A stretch of DNA of 64,000 nucleotides. Origin: Spirodela intermedia. Lineage: Eukaryota; Streptophyta; Magnoliopsida; Alismatales; Araceae. A model generated the notes under the pieces. That model searched no databases, was not told the origin of the DNA, and saw only the letters and a list, made by a program, of their open reading frames with translations. Below, piece after piece: positions 9,630-22,004 of the stretch; the stretch's first letter is position 1, and each line of letters opens with the position of its first letter. Location of the stretch: contig LR746272.1 of NCBI GenBank assembly GCA_902729315.2, positions 12,135,327 through 12,199,326 on the forward strand. The letters run 5' to 3'. The position numbers were made by a program, and so were the translations under genes.

Positions 9630-12480
9630 GGTGGAATTCTGGTGAATTTTCTCGTCCTCTGCAGATTTTGTCTCTTTAAAAAGTCGTATAGTGTTGAGCT
9701 GGGTGATTTTATTTCCCATCACTATCATTCGTATGGAAGTTACTTAGTTGATTCAAACAATACTTTTGGTTAATCCTTTTCACCTTACTTTGTATTGAAC
9801 TAAACTTCACATCATTTCATCTTAGATAGATTGATAAATTAAAAGAGTAAATAAGATATTCAAAAACTACATGTGCCACTATGTATTTGTTAGGCAATGG
9901 GGTGGCAACCATTGACACCCTTGAATTGATGAAGTAATACAATATGAGGTAATTATTGATAGTATATTAGTTTTCAAAGCAATGACTATAACTTATTGAG
10001 GAAGCTAGAGAAACATTGATTTATGTGACATTCCGCATGAAAAAGAATATAAATAGAACCAAAGGGAGGTGAAATATCCCATCAATGACTAAGTTTTACT
10101 TCAAATATATTCTACAAACAAGAGCCTATAGTGACAAAAATCTTATAATAAATTTGTTATATATTATGATGGGTAATAAGTGTTTACTATCATGAGTTAA
10201 TAATTATTTAAGCAATATTTTATGTATTAACATGATAAATAACTTCATTTTTTTAAACTAAGAAAAAGTAACTTTTATGTGATTAATGTGATTTTTAATT
10301 AATTATGATATTTATATAATTTTTATATTTATATTTTTTAGTTAAAATAAAAAAATAAAAATATATACAAAAAAAGAGATACTCACCATTACTTGACAAT
10401 TGACCCATAAGACATTACACACTAGTGGGAAGCACAATTGGAGCAACCATAGTTAGACTCAAGTGATTTAAAGAACCCACGTAGAGCACATGTGCACACT
10501 CTTCTTCCATGTCACTAGGGTTGAATTGGTGCATGAGACAAGGTATAATCTCGTCACATATGTGTGCGTGTGGGTAAACCACCTAGTATTTATTATCTCT
10601 ATATGGTCTTTGTCATTTTATTTTTAGTAGAAGTAACTTGAATATAAATGTAGCCCAAAATTATATTTGATTCTAAAACCACTAAAACAAATAATGTGGG
10701 TCTAAATCATGGGTAGCACACATTAACAAAAATTCTATTAAAAATGTCCCTCCATAAAGAGAAAAGAGTGCACTCATATGTCTATTGTTGTAAACATATG
10801 ATAGTAAATTGCTTAGCTTCACTTATGTAGTCAAGTGATTGGCATAGATTCAAATCTCACCAAAATAAAAAATTATAATTTTATTTTATTTTATTTTAAC
10901 ACAACTTTCCTATAGAGAGCCGGTTACCAGCTGTTGAAAATACTTGATTGTCGATGAAATCTTCATCAACGATAATCATTGTTAGTAACTAACAAATGAT
11001 TGAAGATACAAAATCACGAATTCTTAAAAGAAATCAACTTGGGTTAGTCGATGAGTGAGCCTTTGTCAAAAACAAGGCAATCCACTAAGATAGTTGTCAT
11101 AGTTTCTTCAAAGTGTTCAAATTATGATACGAGTCTACTTTTATTGCACAAACATGAGGAAGTAACTTCTTGAGATTTGCTCCATTACCATCTAGTTGAA
11201 TTCTCTCAGGTGACAATCATTGGAGACGTAATCATCACTGAGCTTTTGCTTTGTTAGGTGACAATTGATAGAGAGGCTTCATTGACTTCTATCTTTGCCC
11301 TTTATACTTCACATGAGAATTTGAAGAGTGCCTACAATGTGTAAATCAAAGAAGAACAATTGAGGGTGTGAACACCTTTAGGGGTCATTCCAAACACTTA
11401 GGATTCTAGCAATCACCGTCATGACAATAGAACTCTATTTTTCTTATTTAAAAATTATTTAATGTTTAAATTAATGATAATTTTCTTGAATATAAGTTTT
11501 AAAACTCTTCTTTAGTTCATTATAATTTATTTAATATCTACCTATCTCGATTTCATCAATCAAATTGTTCATAATCACTTATGTAATAAATTTTAGACAT
11601 AATGATATTTTTACCCTAATCATCTTTCTTCGGGGCACTTACGTCAATAGTCAAATTTTATCTTCTTATTTAATTTTTAAAATATTTTTAATGATATTTT
11701 AATTTAAAAAGTAGAAAAAATTCTATTCTTTAAAAAAAATTTGAAATTTTACTTGCTATTATATGACATCCCAATGATTAACCTAAAAAATCTATTATTT
11801 TCAAAGCTTTATCAAATTATAATTAATATATTTTATAAAAATACTTTTAAAATTTTAAAAATTAGTATTTTTCTATTTTATAAATTTTAAATTTACATGA
11901 CTGAATATACATCGAATAAATTCTTAAATGATAAGAGTGGGGCATCCATGTTTCATTGCTAAAGCCCTATTATACAGATGATGAGGACTTGGCTAAGAAT
12001 CAATCAAGGTGTCTGCCACCTATGGTCCAAGCCCTAGTAAAGTTAGAATCAACATGGACTACATTGATGCTATATATTAATTGATTGATGGGGGAAGCCA
12101 AAATTATGCTCATTGAAACACATTCTATCTAATCAATTGGCAATACCACAATGAAGAACCAATTGTGCAAGAGAAAGACAAACCTATGGTAGCTTGAAAA
12201 CATGATTTACGAATACCATGTACACCAACGTTCAATGAGGCTGTTTGAGTCGAAGAGGAGGATAGTGTCACTAATATTGCCAAATAGGGTGAGGCCCCAA
12301 CACCAGAACCTCGCATCTCAGCACTATAGTTGCACATGACACATTGGGCGCATGCAACATGATAGATGCACACATCATAGTACAATGCACACGCCATGTT
12401 GGTTTGGAGAAAGTAGGTAGTTGACGAAGTAGATGGAGCTGATGCCATGAGCACAATGTCATCTTGTGATTTGACAACTA
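9630..12480. other. AT-rich intergenic DNA, no gene seen
   Basis: Strongly AT-rich sequence with frequent stops in all frames. The two overlapping minus-strand frames at 12125-12477 lack recognisable motifs. No terminal repeats of a mobile element could be identified by eye. Confidence 0.5.
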
Positions 12481-12504
12481 TCTAAGTTGACTTATTTATA
12501 TGAA

Positions 12505-13010
12505 GTGACCTAGTCCCCTTGTGGTTGGCACCTTAAGAGTTATAAAGGATATCTTTATATTGAACCTCTTGGTTGACTACCAACACAAAGGTGGCATGAT
12601 TTGACCAAGAACCTTGTGTCACCTTATGTTAGGAGTAACCTAGAAAAGTGAAAGGCAGTAAATTAATTTCCTTTAAATCATAATTAATATTCTTATTTCT
12701 TTAATCAAGACTAGAATAACTGCAATTCAAAAGGGAAAAAATGCTAGCTGATTTTTCAAGGGAGAGATTGATATAAGAAGAGAGAGCCACCAAGTGAGAA
12801 ATCACCTAGTGATTGAATGATTAGTCCCACATCGAGTATAATTGATTTACCTAAACTAACTTCCTCCATAATAAAGGATCTGAACCCCCTTGTGGCCGGC
12901 ACCTGGGGAGCTCTCAGTCACCAAGTTTGGCTGGTTGGTGTCGTGAACACGCCTAATGTCAACACAAAAGTCAGCATGATCCGACAGTCAGCCTGATGTC
13001 AAGGAGATTT
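12505..13010. repeat. Imperfect repeats, including a copy of the exon 4/intron 3 boundary of the adjacent twin-LOV gene
   Basis: Two units at about 12508-12605 and 12886-12985 share CCCCTTGTGG, GGCACCT and CAACACAAA blocks. Between them, about 12628-12752 aligns with 13818-13942, the exon 4/intron 3 boundary of the twin-LOV gene. Shared blocks are TTTCCTTTAAATCATAA and AAAAATGCTAGCTGAT. The copy lies downstream of the stop codon, so it is a duplicated fragment and not part of the coding sequence. Confidence 0.55.
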
Positions 13011-13166
13011 TGAAATTATAGGCATCCATCCTATCAAGAAAAAACTGAAATATATACCATCGTTCCCCTCAATCCGTGATATAAGACACATTATATAGAA
13101 TACACGTAGTCAACACTCAGACGTTGACTTGACAGTAGGAGAACGAGTGGAGATCAGAAGACTCAT

Positions 13167-16100
13167 TCACGTTGACCTCGATGGGCCCGGCCCAGCCGAC
13201 AGGCTCCTCACAGCCACCTTCACTGCGCCCACTGCCCCCAATTGCCTCATCCCCGGGCTGAGCCCCTGACCGTCTGCCTTCGCAGCCTCGTCGATCTGCA
13301 CCCCGACAAAGAAGGCGATCTACCAGCATTGACCCAGAGGGAATCATTGTTAGTCAAAATCCCCTCGAGACAAATGGCATTCAGAGTGAGGGAAATAAGG
13401 CGCCTGCTGCTGGCCATACCTTGCCGGTGGCGTTCCGAACAGGGGACACATGGAGGATGTTCCAGAACGTACTCCTGTCCTTCCTGAGATCACCGCACAA
13501 GGTCAACGGCCTCAGATCCGGAAGAGAGTAGTATGCGAAGAAGAGTAGAATAGGAGAAGATCGAGAGGGCAGGAGGGTTAGACCTGTAATTCAGGATCCG
13601 GACCGTGCATGGGTTGGAGGCTTCGATGCTTGCTCGTAACTGGAGAGTAATTACAACAAGAACATGGTTAGGAAAAGATAAACGTTGACCATGTGGCAAT
13701 TGCAGAGGAAGGAGTGAGGACAAGAACTGGAGAGTTTGGCAGTCAACCTGCTGTAATGCTTCATCATCTGTTTCGGGTCCACTTAGGAATCTGCAGTTCC
13801 TCCCCAAGACCTCCTGTCTGGAGTAGCCTACAAAAGGGGAAGCCCGTATGTTGATTTCCTTTAAATCATAAATAATCTCTCTCTATTTTTGAATCAAGAC
13901 CAAAATAACAGCAATTAAGAGGGTAAAAATGCTAGCTGATACTCTGGATGTCTACCATATTTAATAATACTAAAACATGGATTTTTTTGTGGACAGACTG
14001 CCACAGGAGGAGGAGAGAAAATGGTAATTATGAACCCACTACCCCACTTCTTAGAGAGGCATTAAATTAGAGGGATTCGATTCTTCATAATCGCAGCTTC
14101 ATTTCAGTAATAACCAATAAATTGTGTAGCCCATGACCAATTTCTTCCTTTTTTTTCTTTCCCTGATCTCTCCCAAAACTCGTTGGTCCAATGATAATGG
14201 ATGTGTACATGTTCTTCATTAGGATATTGGGCAGGAGGACGCAGAGGCAGATAACAATCTAGGCCATAAAATCTTCACACTCAAGATACCCTAAAAGCAA
14301 GAATTCTCTGTCTTAGATTATCGTAGGAGATAAACTGGAAAGAAAATTTTGATCAATTACTTAAGACAACAATATGATGTGCACTCATAAGTCATCAAAG
14401 AGATACGATTTTACTCTCAGTGCTCCATTTCGAAGCCACAAAACTTACCTACTTGAGTTCTTCTTTATGAGTCTTCGGAAATACGATCAAAAACTTATTT
14501 AATGGGCGGCAGGGAATACGGTTACCACATGCAACATTCTAGCACGAAGAATAAAAGCCAAAAAAAGATCGGTAGAGCTACGATATACATGAACAAAAAA
14601 TTCAACATTAAAAAAAATAATGGGGATTAATTAATTCCCAAAGTCGAAACATTCTGAAAGCACGATTAATGGCGTAAATGCATCATTGAGAAAATTATAG
14701 CAAGTTTCAAACAAAGATAATCATCTCTTGTGCTGAGGATCTCCAGATGGCAGCTTGAAAAAAACTCTCGTTCAATCAGTCCACACTGTCGATGTGAAAG
14801 CTTTTCTCATATTCCATTTTTTTTTCAACAAGAGGGAACTAAAAGATGCTAGCAAGACTTTAAAATAAACTATCCCGATTCCGGGTTCTCAACTTATACT
14901 TTTGATGAATTTCGGTACAGAGGATAATTTTTGTTGTACGGTTCTAGTCAGATTTTTTTTGATCTTAATGGATCTGAATAAAATTTTTACAAGGTTTGGA
15001 AGACAGAAAAACAGCACCCAGATCTTGAAGCATTGATTCCTATTCCGAAATCTGGGTGCTGGTTTTCTGGCTTTCGAACCTTGTAAAATTTTTATTCACA
15101 TCCATTGAGATCAAAAATAGCTGACCAGAACCATGATTTGACAAATTGCTCGAACTCAAACACAGATCAGGTTGCAGTCTCAAGTGAAATCATGGAAGGA
15201 AATAATGCCATGACATGCTACCAGAAATAAGCAGGATAATGTATGCTAAAGAATTTAGCTCAGTTCATGAGTACCATGGTATTCTAGTGTTACATAATAA
15301 ACGGCAAAAGGACAGGGAGATCGTCATTGGCTCATCAAGAGCGGACTACTGACATAACACCAGATTCATACCCTTCAATAAACAGGATAGTGATAAAAAT
15401 TCTCAGAAAAATTTTGCAGCATCAAATGACGTGCACTGAAATCCATAAGATAGAGAAAAGACAAAAGTCAATAAAAACAATGAGATATTGAATACCTGTC
15501 AAGCTCAGGAATGCATCGCTAGCATAAACAATGGGCATACCAGGGAAATGGGGATCAGTCCTGAGACGTAAAAATTAGGATTTGTGAGAATCTAGATGCG
15601 GTAGTGCCGGATGCTACAGAGGCACTTCAGAATAATTCTAACGAGGGAATACTGTAATAGGAACAGGAACTTGAAACAACTCACAATACAAAGCTCTGTT
15701 TGATTCTACCAAGAGATATATTAAGTGATGAAGGAAGAGGAGCAGCGCCAGCCGAGCTACACCGCGTTCTACAAACTATTCTACCAGTGAGCTCACTATA
15801 GTGGGTCAGAGTGGAGAAAACATTATTAGCAGCATCTGCAGCTTTCTGTTTCTCAAGGTCCCCCACTTCACATGACTCTTTAGCCTCAAGTCCTGTAAGA
15901 GTTCATCCACAAAAAATAAAGTGAGAACTGACTGGCACAACACACCACTTTCTGACGTTACGAATCAGAGTTCTAAGAAAAATGCTATCATTACACTACT
16001 GAAGTAATCTAACCACAAAAGATAACGAGGGTGCATCAAACTAAGTCCACTAAGAAGAATCAAGAAATTTCGTACCAAGGATGATGCATGATCTAAGCAC

Positions 16101-17156
16101 GGTAATCGCATGTTAATGGAAATCATTATAATTATTATATGCGCCATCCAATCCCAAAAATATTATACCATTTTTAGGTCCCCACCAATCATAATAATCA
16201 TAAGATATTCTCAATCACAACCATGACCGATTGCAATTGTACCGAGAGGGCAGAAAAAAAATCTGAAGAAACCAGTTCGCAGAAACAAAAAGGAATAAAG
16301 AAGCGGAACAGTCGAAATCAATCAATTAAATCGAATCGATCTGCTGCATATGTGACGCGCGGAGGACTGAAATACTCTATAAAAAATCGCAGAGACCAAT
16401 GAAAGTTTCGAAGGACCCAGGACGAATCCATGTCAAAGCACAGCGTCTGCAACCCCAATGCAATGAGTAACGCACAGATTTGGGTTCAGAGGGAATAGCC
16501 ACTCGTCACTAAAACAAACAAAATAAATACGAGTGAAATGTAATAAACAAGTGCATACATCGATTTACTCTAGAATTGGGACGACGATTCCCACCTCTGT
16601 TGTCGGAATCCACGAACGAATCCACGGTGAGATTGCACAACAGCTCCATCTCTCCGCAAACTTCTCTCCGACACGACCCGACGACCGAACCCGTTCCACC
16701 GAGGCACCTCTGACCCTGCCGACGGCCGACCGCTGACCGTCCCGATATCGGAACCTGGACGGCCACGAAGTGTATCACCTGCCCGTCGTCTCTACTGAAA
16801 ACGGGGAAGAGGTGGAAGAGAATCCACATCGGCCTGCCGTCCTTCCTGTAATTCAGGAGGCTAATCTGCATCGTCCGCTCCTCCCGAATTGCCTCCCGGA
16901 TCTCGATCACCGACCGCCGATCCGTCCCAGGTCCCTGAAAAATCCTCCCATTCCTCCCCAGCACGTCCTCCCTGGAGTATCCGGACATCTTGAGGAAACC
17001 CGGGCTGGCGAACACAATCGGATGCCCGGAGATGCAGGGATCGGAGATGAGGAAATTGTCGGTGAGCTCATCCAGAGCCTCCACCACCCACTCCGAATAG
17101 CGCGAGGTGAGGGATTGCCCCACGAGCCGGTCTCTCCGCTGTGGCGCCTCCATCAT
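13167..17156 (-). CDS. TLP1: Twin-LOV (PAS/LOV) protein, blue-light sensor type
   Basis: Seven exons give a 395-residue protein: 17156-16595, 15892-15685, 15560-15496, 13827-13748, 13639-13584, 13483-13420 and 13319-13167. All junctions are GT-AG and phases match. LOV1 covers about residues 33-140 (DNFLISDPCISGHPIVFAS, LLNYRKDG, HFVAVQVP). LOV2 covers about 250-350 (QSFVLTDPHFPGMPIVYAS, GRNCRFLSGP, RILNYR, FFVGVQID). Proteins of this class bind flavin and are thought to act as blue-light-responsive partners of other proteins. LOV2 keeps the adduct-forming cysteine (Cys290), while LOV1 has Gly70 in its place. Start: ATG ATG at 17156/17153; the frame is open further upstream without a better fit to the family. 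Length matches the family (about 400). Intron 3 is 1.67 kb and holds a foldback. Confidence 0.93.
14940..15132. repeat. Foldback (inverted repeat) inside intron 3 of the twin-LOV gene
   Basis: Arms at about 14940-15025 and 15047-15132 are inverted copies with only scattered mismatches, separated by about 21-25 nt. Shared cores include TTACAAGGTT, CAGCACCCAGAT and AATGGAT. The folded RNA would be a hairpin of about 85 bp on either strand. It may be a small foldback mobile element or a small-RNA precursor. Confidence 0.8.
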
Positions 17157-20100
17157 CCTCCTCCCCGCCACCGCCGCCGCTGGCCGCTTCGTCCCCTGAT
17201 TCTCGCGCGCGGCGCTTCCAGGGAGAACAGCCGCGCGGACCATGTGCGCACGCCGCCGTCGTGCGCCGCTCCGGCAGCTCACCTCATCGCTGCAGCTCCG
17301 CCTCAACGAGAAGGAGGGGGCACCACCGCCGCCGCAAGCTCAAGCGGCCGGTGAATAACGGCGGCGAGTTTAGGCGGCGTCCTGGAGGCATCATGAGGGC
17401 GGCGCGCCCCGACGCTTGCTGGGGGTTTTGGGAGGCGGCGGTTGGCGTGGCTCCCATGCGCCCACCGTCCATCGGATAGTCCCCATTACCCAGATCGAAG
17501 CACGGCCGCCTGATCGGAGATTTGTCTTCCGGCTATGGGGCCCACTTAACAGATACTACAGCATATGGCCACGCGGCGGCCAGATAGATGGCCCAGGAAT
17601 GAACGATGATCGTTGTTCTGTGGTCCCCATTTCGCTTTCAGGGTTTCAGTGGCTCGAATCCTCCGGCCCGTTTGGTTCTCGGATTCCTCTTCTGTTTCGC
17701 CATCTGGCAGCCGCTATCACACCCACGCAAGCGACGTAGAGAGGGAGAGAGAGAGAGATGGTTGTTACCGTTCTTATCCTGCCACGTATTGATTCCGTCC
17801 TCCGCCACTGGTTTTGTTGTCCACTCCCAGACGCCACGTCGGATCCACGGACGGCACGTGACAGGTGGCCTAAACTAGTCACGGCCCGTGCGGTAAGCGA
17901 GTACCCGGCTCCGGTCGCTTAGTCTTCCCCTGTTTGGACCGGGGTGGGGACTCTGATTACCAGAGCTGGCCCGCTTACTTTTTTTCTTTTTCTTCTTCTT
18001 CCAGGGATCCCATGATCGGATCGGACGGCCAGATCAACGCGCCAGGACGGTGACCACTCTCTCTCTCTCTGTGTTAGTTCGTCCGTTAGTGGGGAATGAC
18101 TTGGACGTCCATTCCAGCATTAAAGGAAGGAAAATGACAGATAATTGAGGACACATAATATTAGAAAATTATGCTGACCACAGAAAAATAATATAGGGAA
18201 GAATAAAAGATTGAAGAAAATGTTAAACGCAGGAAATAGTAATAATAAAAAAATTCCAAATTTTAATCCTAATTAGGATGGAACATGAATGATTTGCCCA
18301 TATTTAGCATAGTTGACCTCGATCAAATAATCTGCTATGATTCTAGTCAACTTTTTCTCTCTCTAAGTCTGACTTCCTAATGACAAAAATCCTAAATCCC
18401 ACCAAAGTTGGTTGCAAATTAATGATTTCTTAATTTTAATTTGATGGGTGTTTCTATGTATATAGATAAACTCATAAGTATCCGTTGGTGATTGGAATAT
18501 TCCTCAATAAATAAGATAATATCCTGTGTGTATATTCATGACCCTAGATTAGGCAAATTATGCATCCCCCTCTTGATAATTCATGGCTTCGGTCCTTTTA
18601 TGCCGCCAAGAGCAGGCCTTAGGCCCATTCCCATCTACTCTGAATACGGACGGCCCAGAAGCCCACAAAGAGCCCATAGAAGAAGCTACGACTTCTCTAT
18701 GGGAATATTGGGCCGTGCGATTTTCAGTGTAATCAGCCCAACACGGCCCATTAATAGGATTGAGGGCGAAATTGAAAGGAACGTGTCAGCCTAGGATTGG
18801 CTGTTAAAAGAGGACTAGGAACTTCCTTGCGCGGCAGATCTTCTCTGATGACCTCACGTGACGCCGGAAGAACGTAAACATAATCGTTGGTAGTCTTAAA
18901 GGTCCAGTCAAACGTAGGGCGGCGGCTACGGCTTTCAACGCGTTGACTCCTGACCCAGACGTCGACTCGGCCCTTTGTAGCATTGGACAAACCAACGTGG
19001 AGGCGTTGAAGTCGCAAGCCTGCAAATGTTCTACGTGGTTGACGATATGTATCCATTACTTACCTTCTGGAAACACGGGTGGACGAACTTCTCATCGCCG
19101 AATGCCAAAAAGGGTGTGGGCGGGAGTTTACGAGCGAGAGAGAGAGAGAGAGAGTCAACCCCAGTGGCAACCGAACCAATGTGTCGATTTTTCGAAAAAC
19201 CTTACCCAAGTCACCACATTTTACATGTCTAGTAAGATTATGTAAATATATCCCATAACCAACGATGTTGAATGGCACTTAATACGATATTATAGATTTT
19301 CTCTGGATGAAAAATATGCTCCAGAAGAAATCTTCATAAAATATCTCATCTCCAGTTTCATTTTTGGGTGGTTTACTGGTAGCTCCCCATAAACTGCTTA
19401 AAGTATTAATAAGCTCTCTTCTCTCTCACCAAACTTTTCAAGCTTCTATAAAAAATAGGGACTTATTGGTGTCAAGTCTCTCGACCAATTTCCATTCGAG
19501 GAAACCAAGTTGACTGTGGTTGAGATTGGTTAGTATTTAATTTGATTTGAAAAATACTCGTTAGAAGCGATTCTCCGCTTCGCTTCCGCCTCTCTAGGCT
19601 TCACAATTACATTTCCCCCCCTGTGCCAACACTTTCACTTGTTAATTACCATAATAGGCATTTAGATAGAATAGTAAAATATAGTTAAAATTTAGATCAG
19701 AGAGATACCATAAAGTACAATGGAATGATTGATTATTTTCTAATAGCCCGACACCATATGAACGACGAGTTTGACTTGACCTCTGAGCCGATCGCTCCTG
19801 TGAGAGATTCGGAGTTTTCTTTAACGTGGTACGATTGGCCGCTGAACAGTCCGGTCTAAGAAGTACAGACAGACATCTTTAGACATAAAATAACGTGGAG
19901 ATGTTTGGTGGCGGTTGTCAGGGCAGACAAGCGCCACCGGAGTCCTAACAAGGTGGAGCCACCAAGCAGCGACATTCTCGGCTGCCCCCGCCGCCTTCTG
20001 CTGTCGGAGGGATCGCTCGGCAGCAATGTCCCCCCCTTCTCTCTTGACTGCGTTCTTTAAAAAGAATCGAACTCGCCATTAAGGAGCCGGAAGCCTCTCA

Positions 20101-20871
20101 GCAGAAACTCCAATAAGAACACGAACTTAATCTTTCTTTCAACGGCTGTTCAGATGAGACGATGAGAAGGAAGCTCACCGGGAGGGGAGAGGGGGGGGGG
20201 AGACGACACCAAATCGTTTGCCTCGTCGTGGCGTTATCTGCGGGAGATTGGACGGCGGAGGGAAGTTAAACCGAGCACGGGGTTGTATTTTATTGACTGG
20301 GAATGACTGTTGCTTAGTCGTGCGGTTAAGATCCCACCTGCACGTCGAGGGTTGACATCTGTTTTCTTACTGACAAAGGAAACTCTCGTTGACCGTTGAA
20401 CAACCGAGGTTAAGAAGAGAGATAACACTGTCGACAGGGATGCCTTTTGAGAGTTGTCTTCTGGATTTGTCTGAGGTGAGATGAATTGGTGATAGATAGA
20501 GGAGAAGAGAGACGTATAGTGTAGTTTAACCCACTCTCTACATCATCAAACTCTCTCAGTTGTGACCTTATCAGTGGAAGGAACGTAGACCAAAGGACTA
20601 ACCCAGTTTAGGGGTGAAAGGTTGAATGAGAGATAAAGACGCGTGGAGCTCACCCATTATTTCCAACCCTGAGGAAGGCACGTAGAAGGGGGATATATCT
20701 CTGACGCTAAAAAAAAGAGGTAAATTGGACACCAACTTTAGAAATGTTGACATGATATATTTGGACTTTTTGTTTGTAATTATCGTGACCATTCGAAGTT
20801 GGGGGGCCGGAGTCAATCCTCCCTGGAGGTACATAATAAGAGGTCTTCCCCCCGCCCGCCAAAAGCATATC
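17157..20871. other. Shared upstream region of the divergent twin-LOV (-) and WRKY (+) genes
   Basis: No coding gene is supported. 17157-17480 is GC-rich and probably 5' leader of the twin-LOV gene, and the long frames there are shadows. GGCCCA/TGGGCC-type motifs cluster at 18615-18755. Simple runs lie at 18058-18071 (CT) and 19135-19154 (GA). W-box motifs TTGAC(C/T) lie at 19510-19515, 19771-19781 (two overlapping), 20293-20298 and 20389-20394. Confidence 0.55.
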
Positions 20872-22004
20872 ATGGCGACAGTCTCGGAGTTACCACACAC
20901 CAACATGTCCTACCCTCCATCATTTTTTGAGGACTTGCTGCTGTTCATGGAGAGTGATCCCTTCTCGCCCCCGTCCGCCGGCGTCGGCGAGGCTCTAGAA
21001 CAGCTCCTGTTCCAAATCTCTGATCACCTTGCGTTCGACGAAGGATCCCAGCCAGGAGGGTCGCTGCCGTTGGCCGTCGCCGGAGAGGATGAGAGCCGCC
21101 CCCAGGCGGCGGCGAACGGCACCGACAATTCGATTATGGTCGAGCAAACGAGTTGCAGGATGTAAGTATAATTCCCCTCCCGTTCGCTTCACCATGCACC
21201 ATGCACTTGCTAAATTCGCATTTTTCCCATATTCAATCTCAGGGAATGCGAAGGCACGTCCAAGAGAGCAAAGAAGGATTCAAGTCCAAGAATCGGATTC
21301 AGGACGAGGTCAACTATCGAGGTATTAGAGGATGGGTACAAGTGGCGGAAGTACGGGAAGAAGTCGGTCAAGAGCAGCCCTAATCTAAGGTATGCCGTTT
21401 GGGGGTATGTAGATTAGTCCCAAATCGAATGATCAGAGGCGTTCCTATTTTCCTATTTTGGGTTTTTGCTTCTGCATTTTGCCGATTTAGCACCAGTGGC
21501 TTATAATACGGAAGAACCCTACATGCAGGCAGATCAATGGAATACTCCCTCTCTTCTTCACTTTATTGTTCAGTATATTACATTAGAAGAGTCTCACCTC
21601 GATAGCATGTATTCGATTTAAAGTATGTAGAGGTGTGAGATTTACGATTTCTTCTTAGGCTATTGCGCTTTCGATTGATCATCGTCGTTCGATATTTAAC
21701 TCCTGACGAGCTGCGACGACGAACCAGGAACTACTATCGGTGCTCGACGGCGGGATGCGGCGTGAAGAAGAGGGTGGAGAGAGATGCGGATGACGCTAGC
21801 TACGTTATAACAGTGTATGAAGGGACGCACAACCATCTGCCAACCGGCGCCGTCTACTACCCTGTGCCAGTCAGTGGCCAACACGCTACAGTGGCACCGG
21901 CGGGCGACATTGCCGCAGCTGCCTGGGGTTCCTCAAGCAGCGCGATGAGCACGATGCGGCTGGATCCTCAACGATGGGAGACTCACGGAGCCCACTTGCC
22001 TTGA
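20872..22004 (+). CDS. WRKY51: WRKY transcription factor, group IIc with WRKYGKK variant (WRKY50/51/59 type)
   Basis: Three exons, 20872-21161, 21243-21389 and 21728-22004, give 237 residues with matching phases and GT-AG sites. The N-terminus ([20 protein letters not shown]) is acidic and hydrophobic, typical of this subgroup. The DNA-binding domain spans about residues 121-184. It has WRKYGKK at 131-137, not WRKYGQK, and a C-X4-C-X23-HNH zinc site at Cys151, Cys156, His180 and His182. The second intron splits the domain after SPNLR, the R-type position usual for groups other than IIa/IIb. The GKK form in Arabidopsis is found in WRKY50, 51 and 59, which act in salicylate/jasmonate defence; the precise ortholog is uncertain. 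W-boxes upstream fit auto- or cross-regulation by WRKYs. Confidence 0.92.

Noticed and set aside
12125-12477. Two overlapping minus-strand frames downstream of the twin-LOV gene
   Set aside because: No domain, low-complexity Ser/Thr content and repeat context.
16770-17479. Plus-strand frames of 112 and 194 codons opposite the twin-LOV gene
   Set aside because: Antisense shadows of exon 1 and its GC-rich leader; Pro/Arg-rich with no motif.
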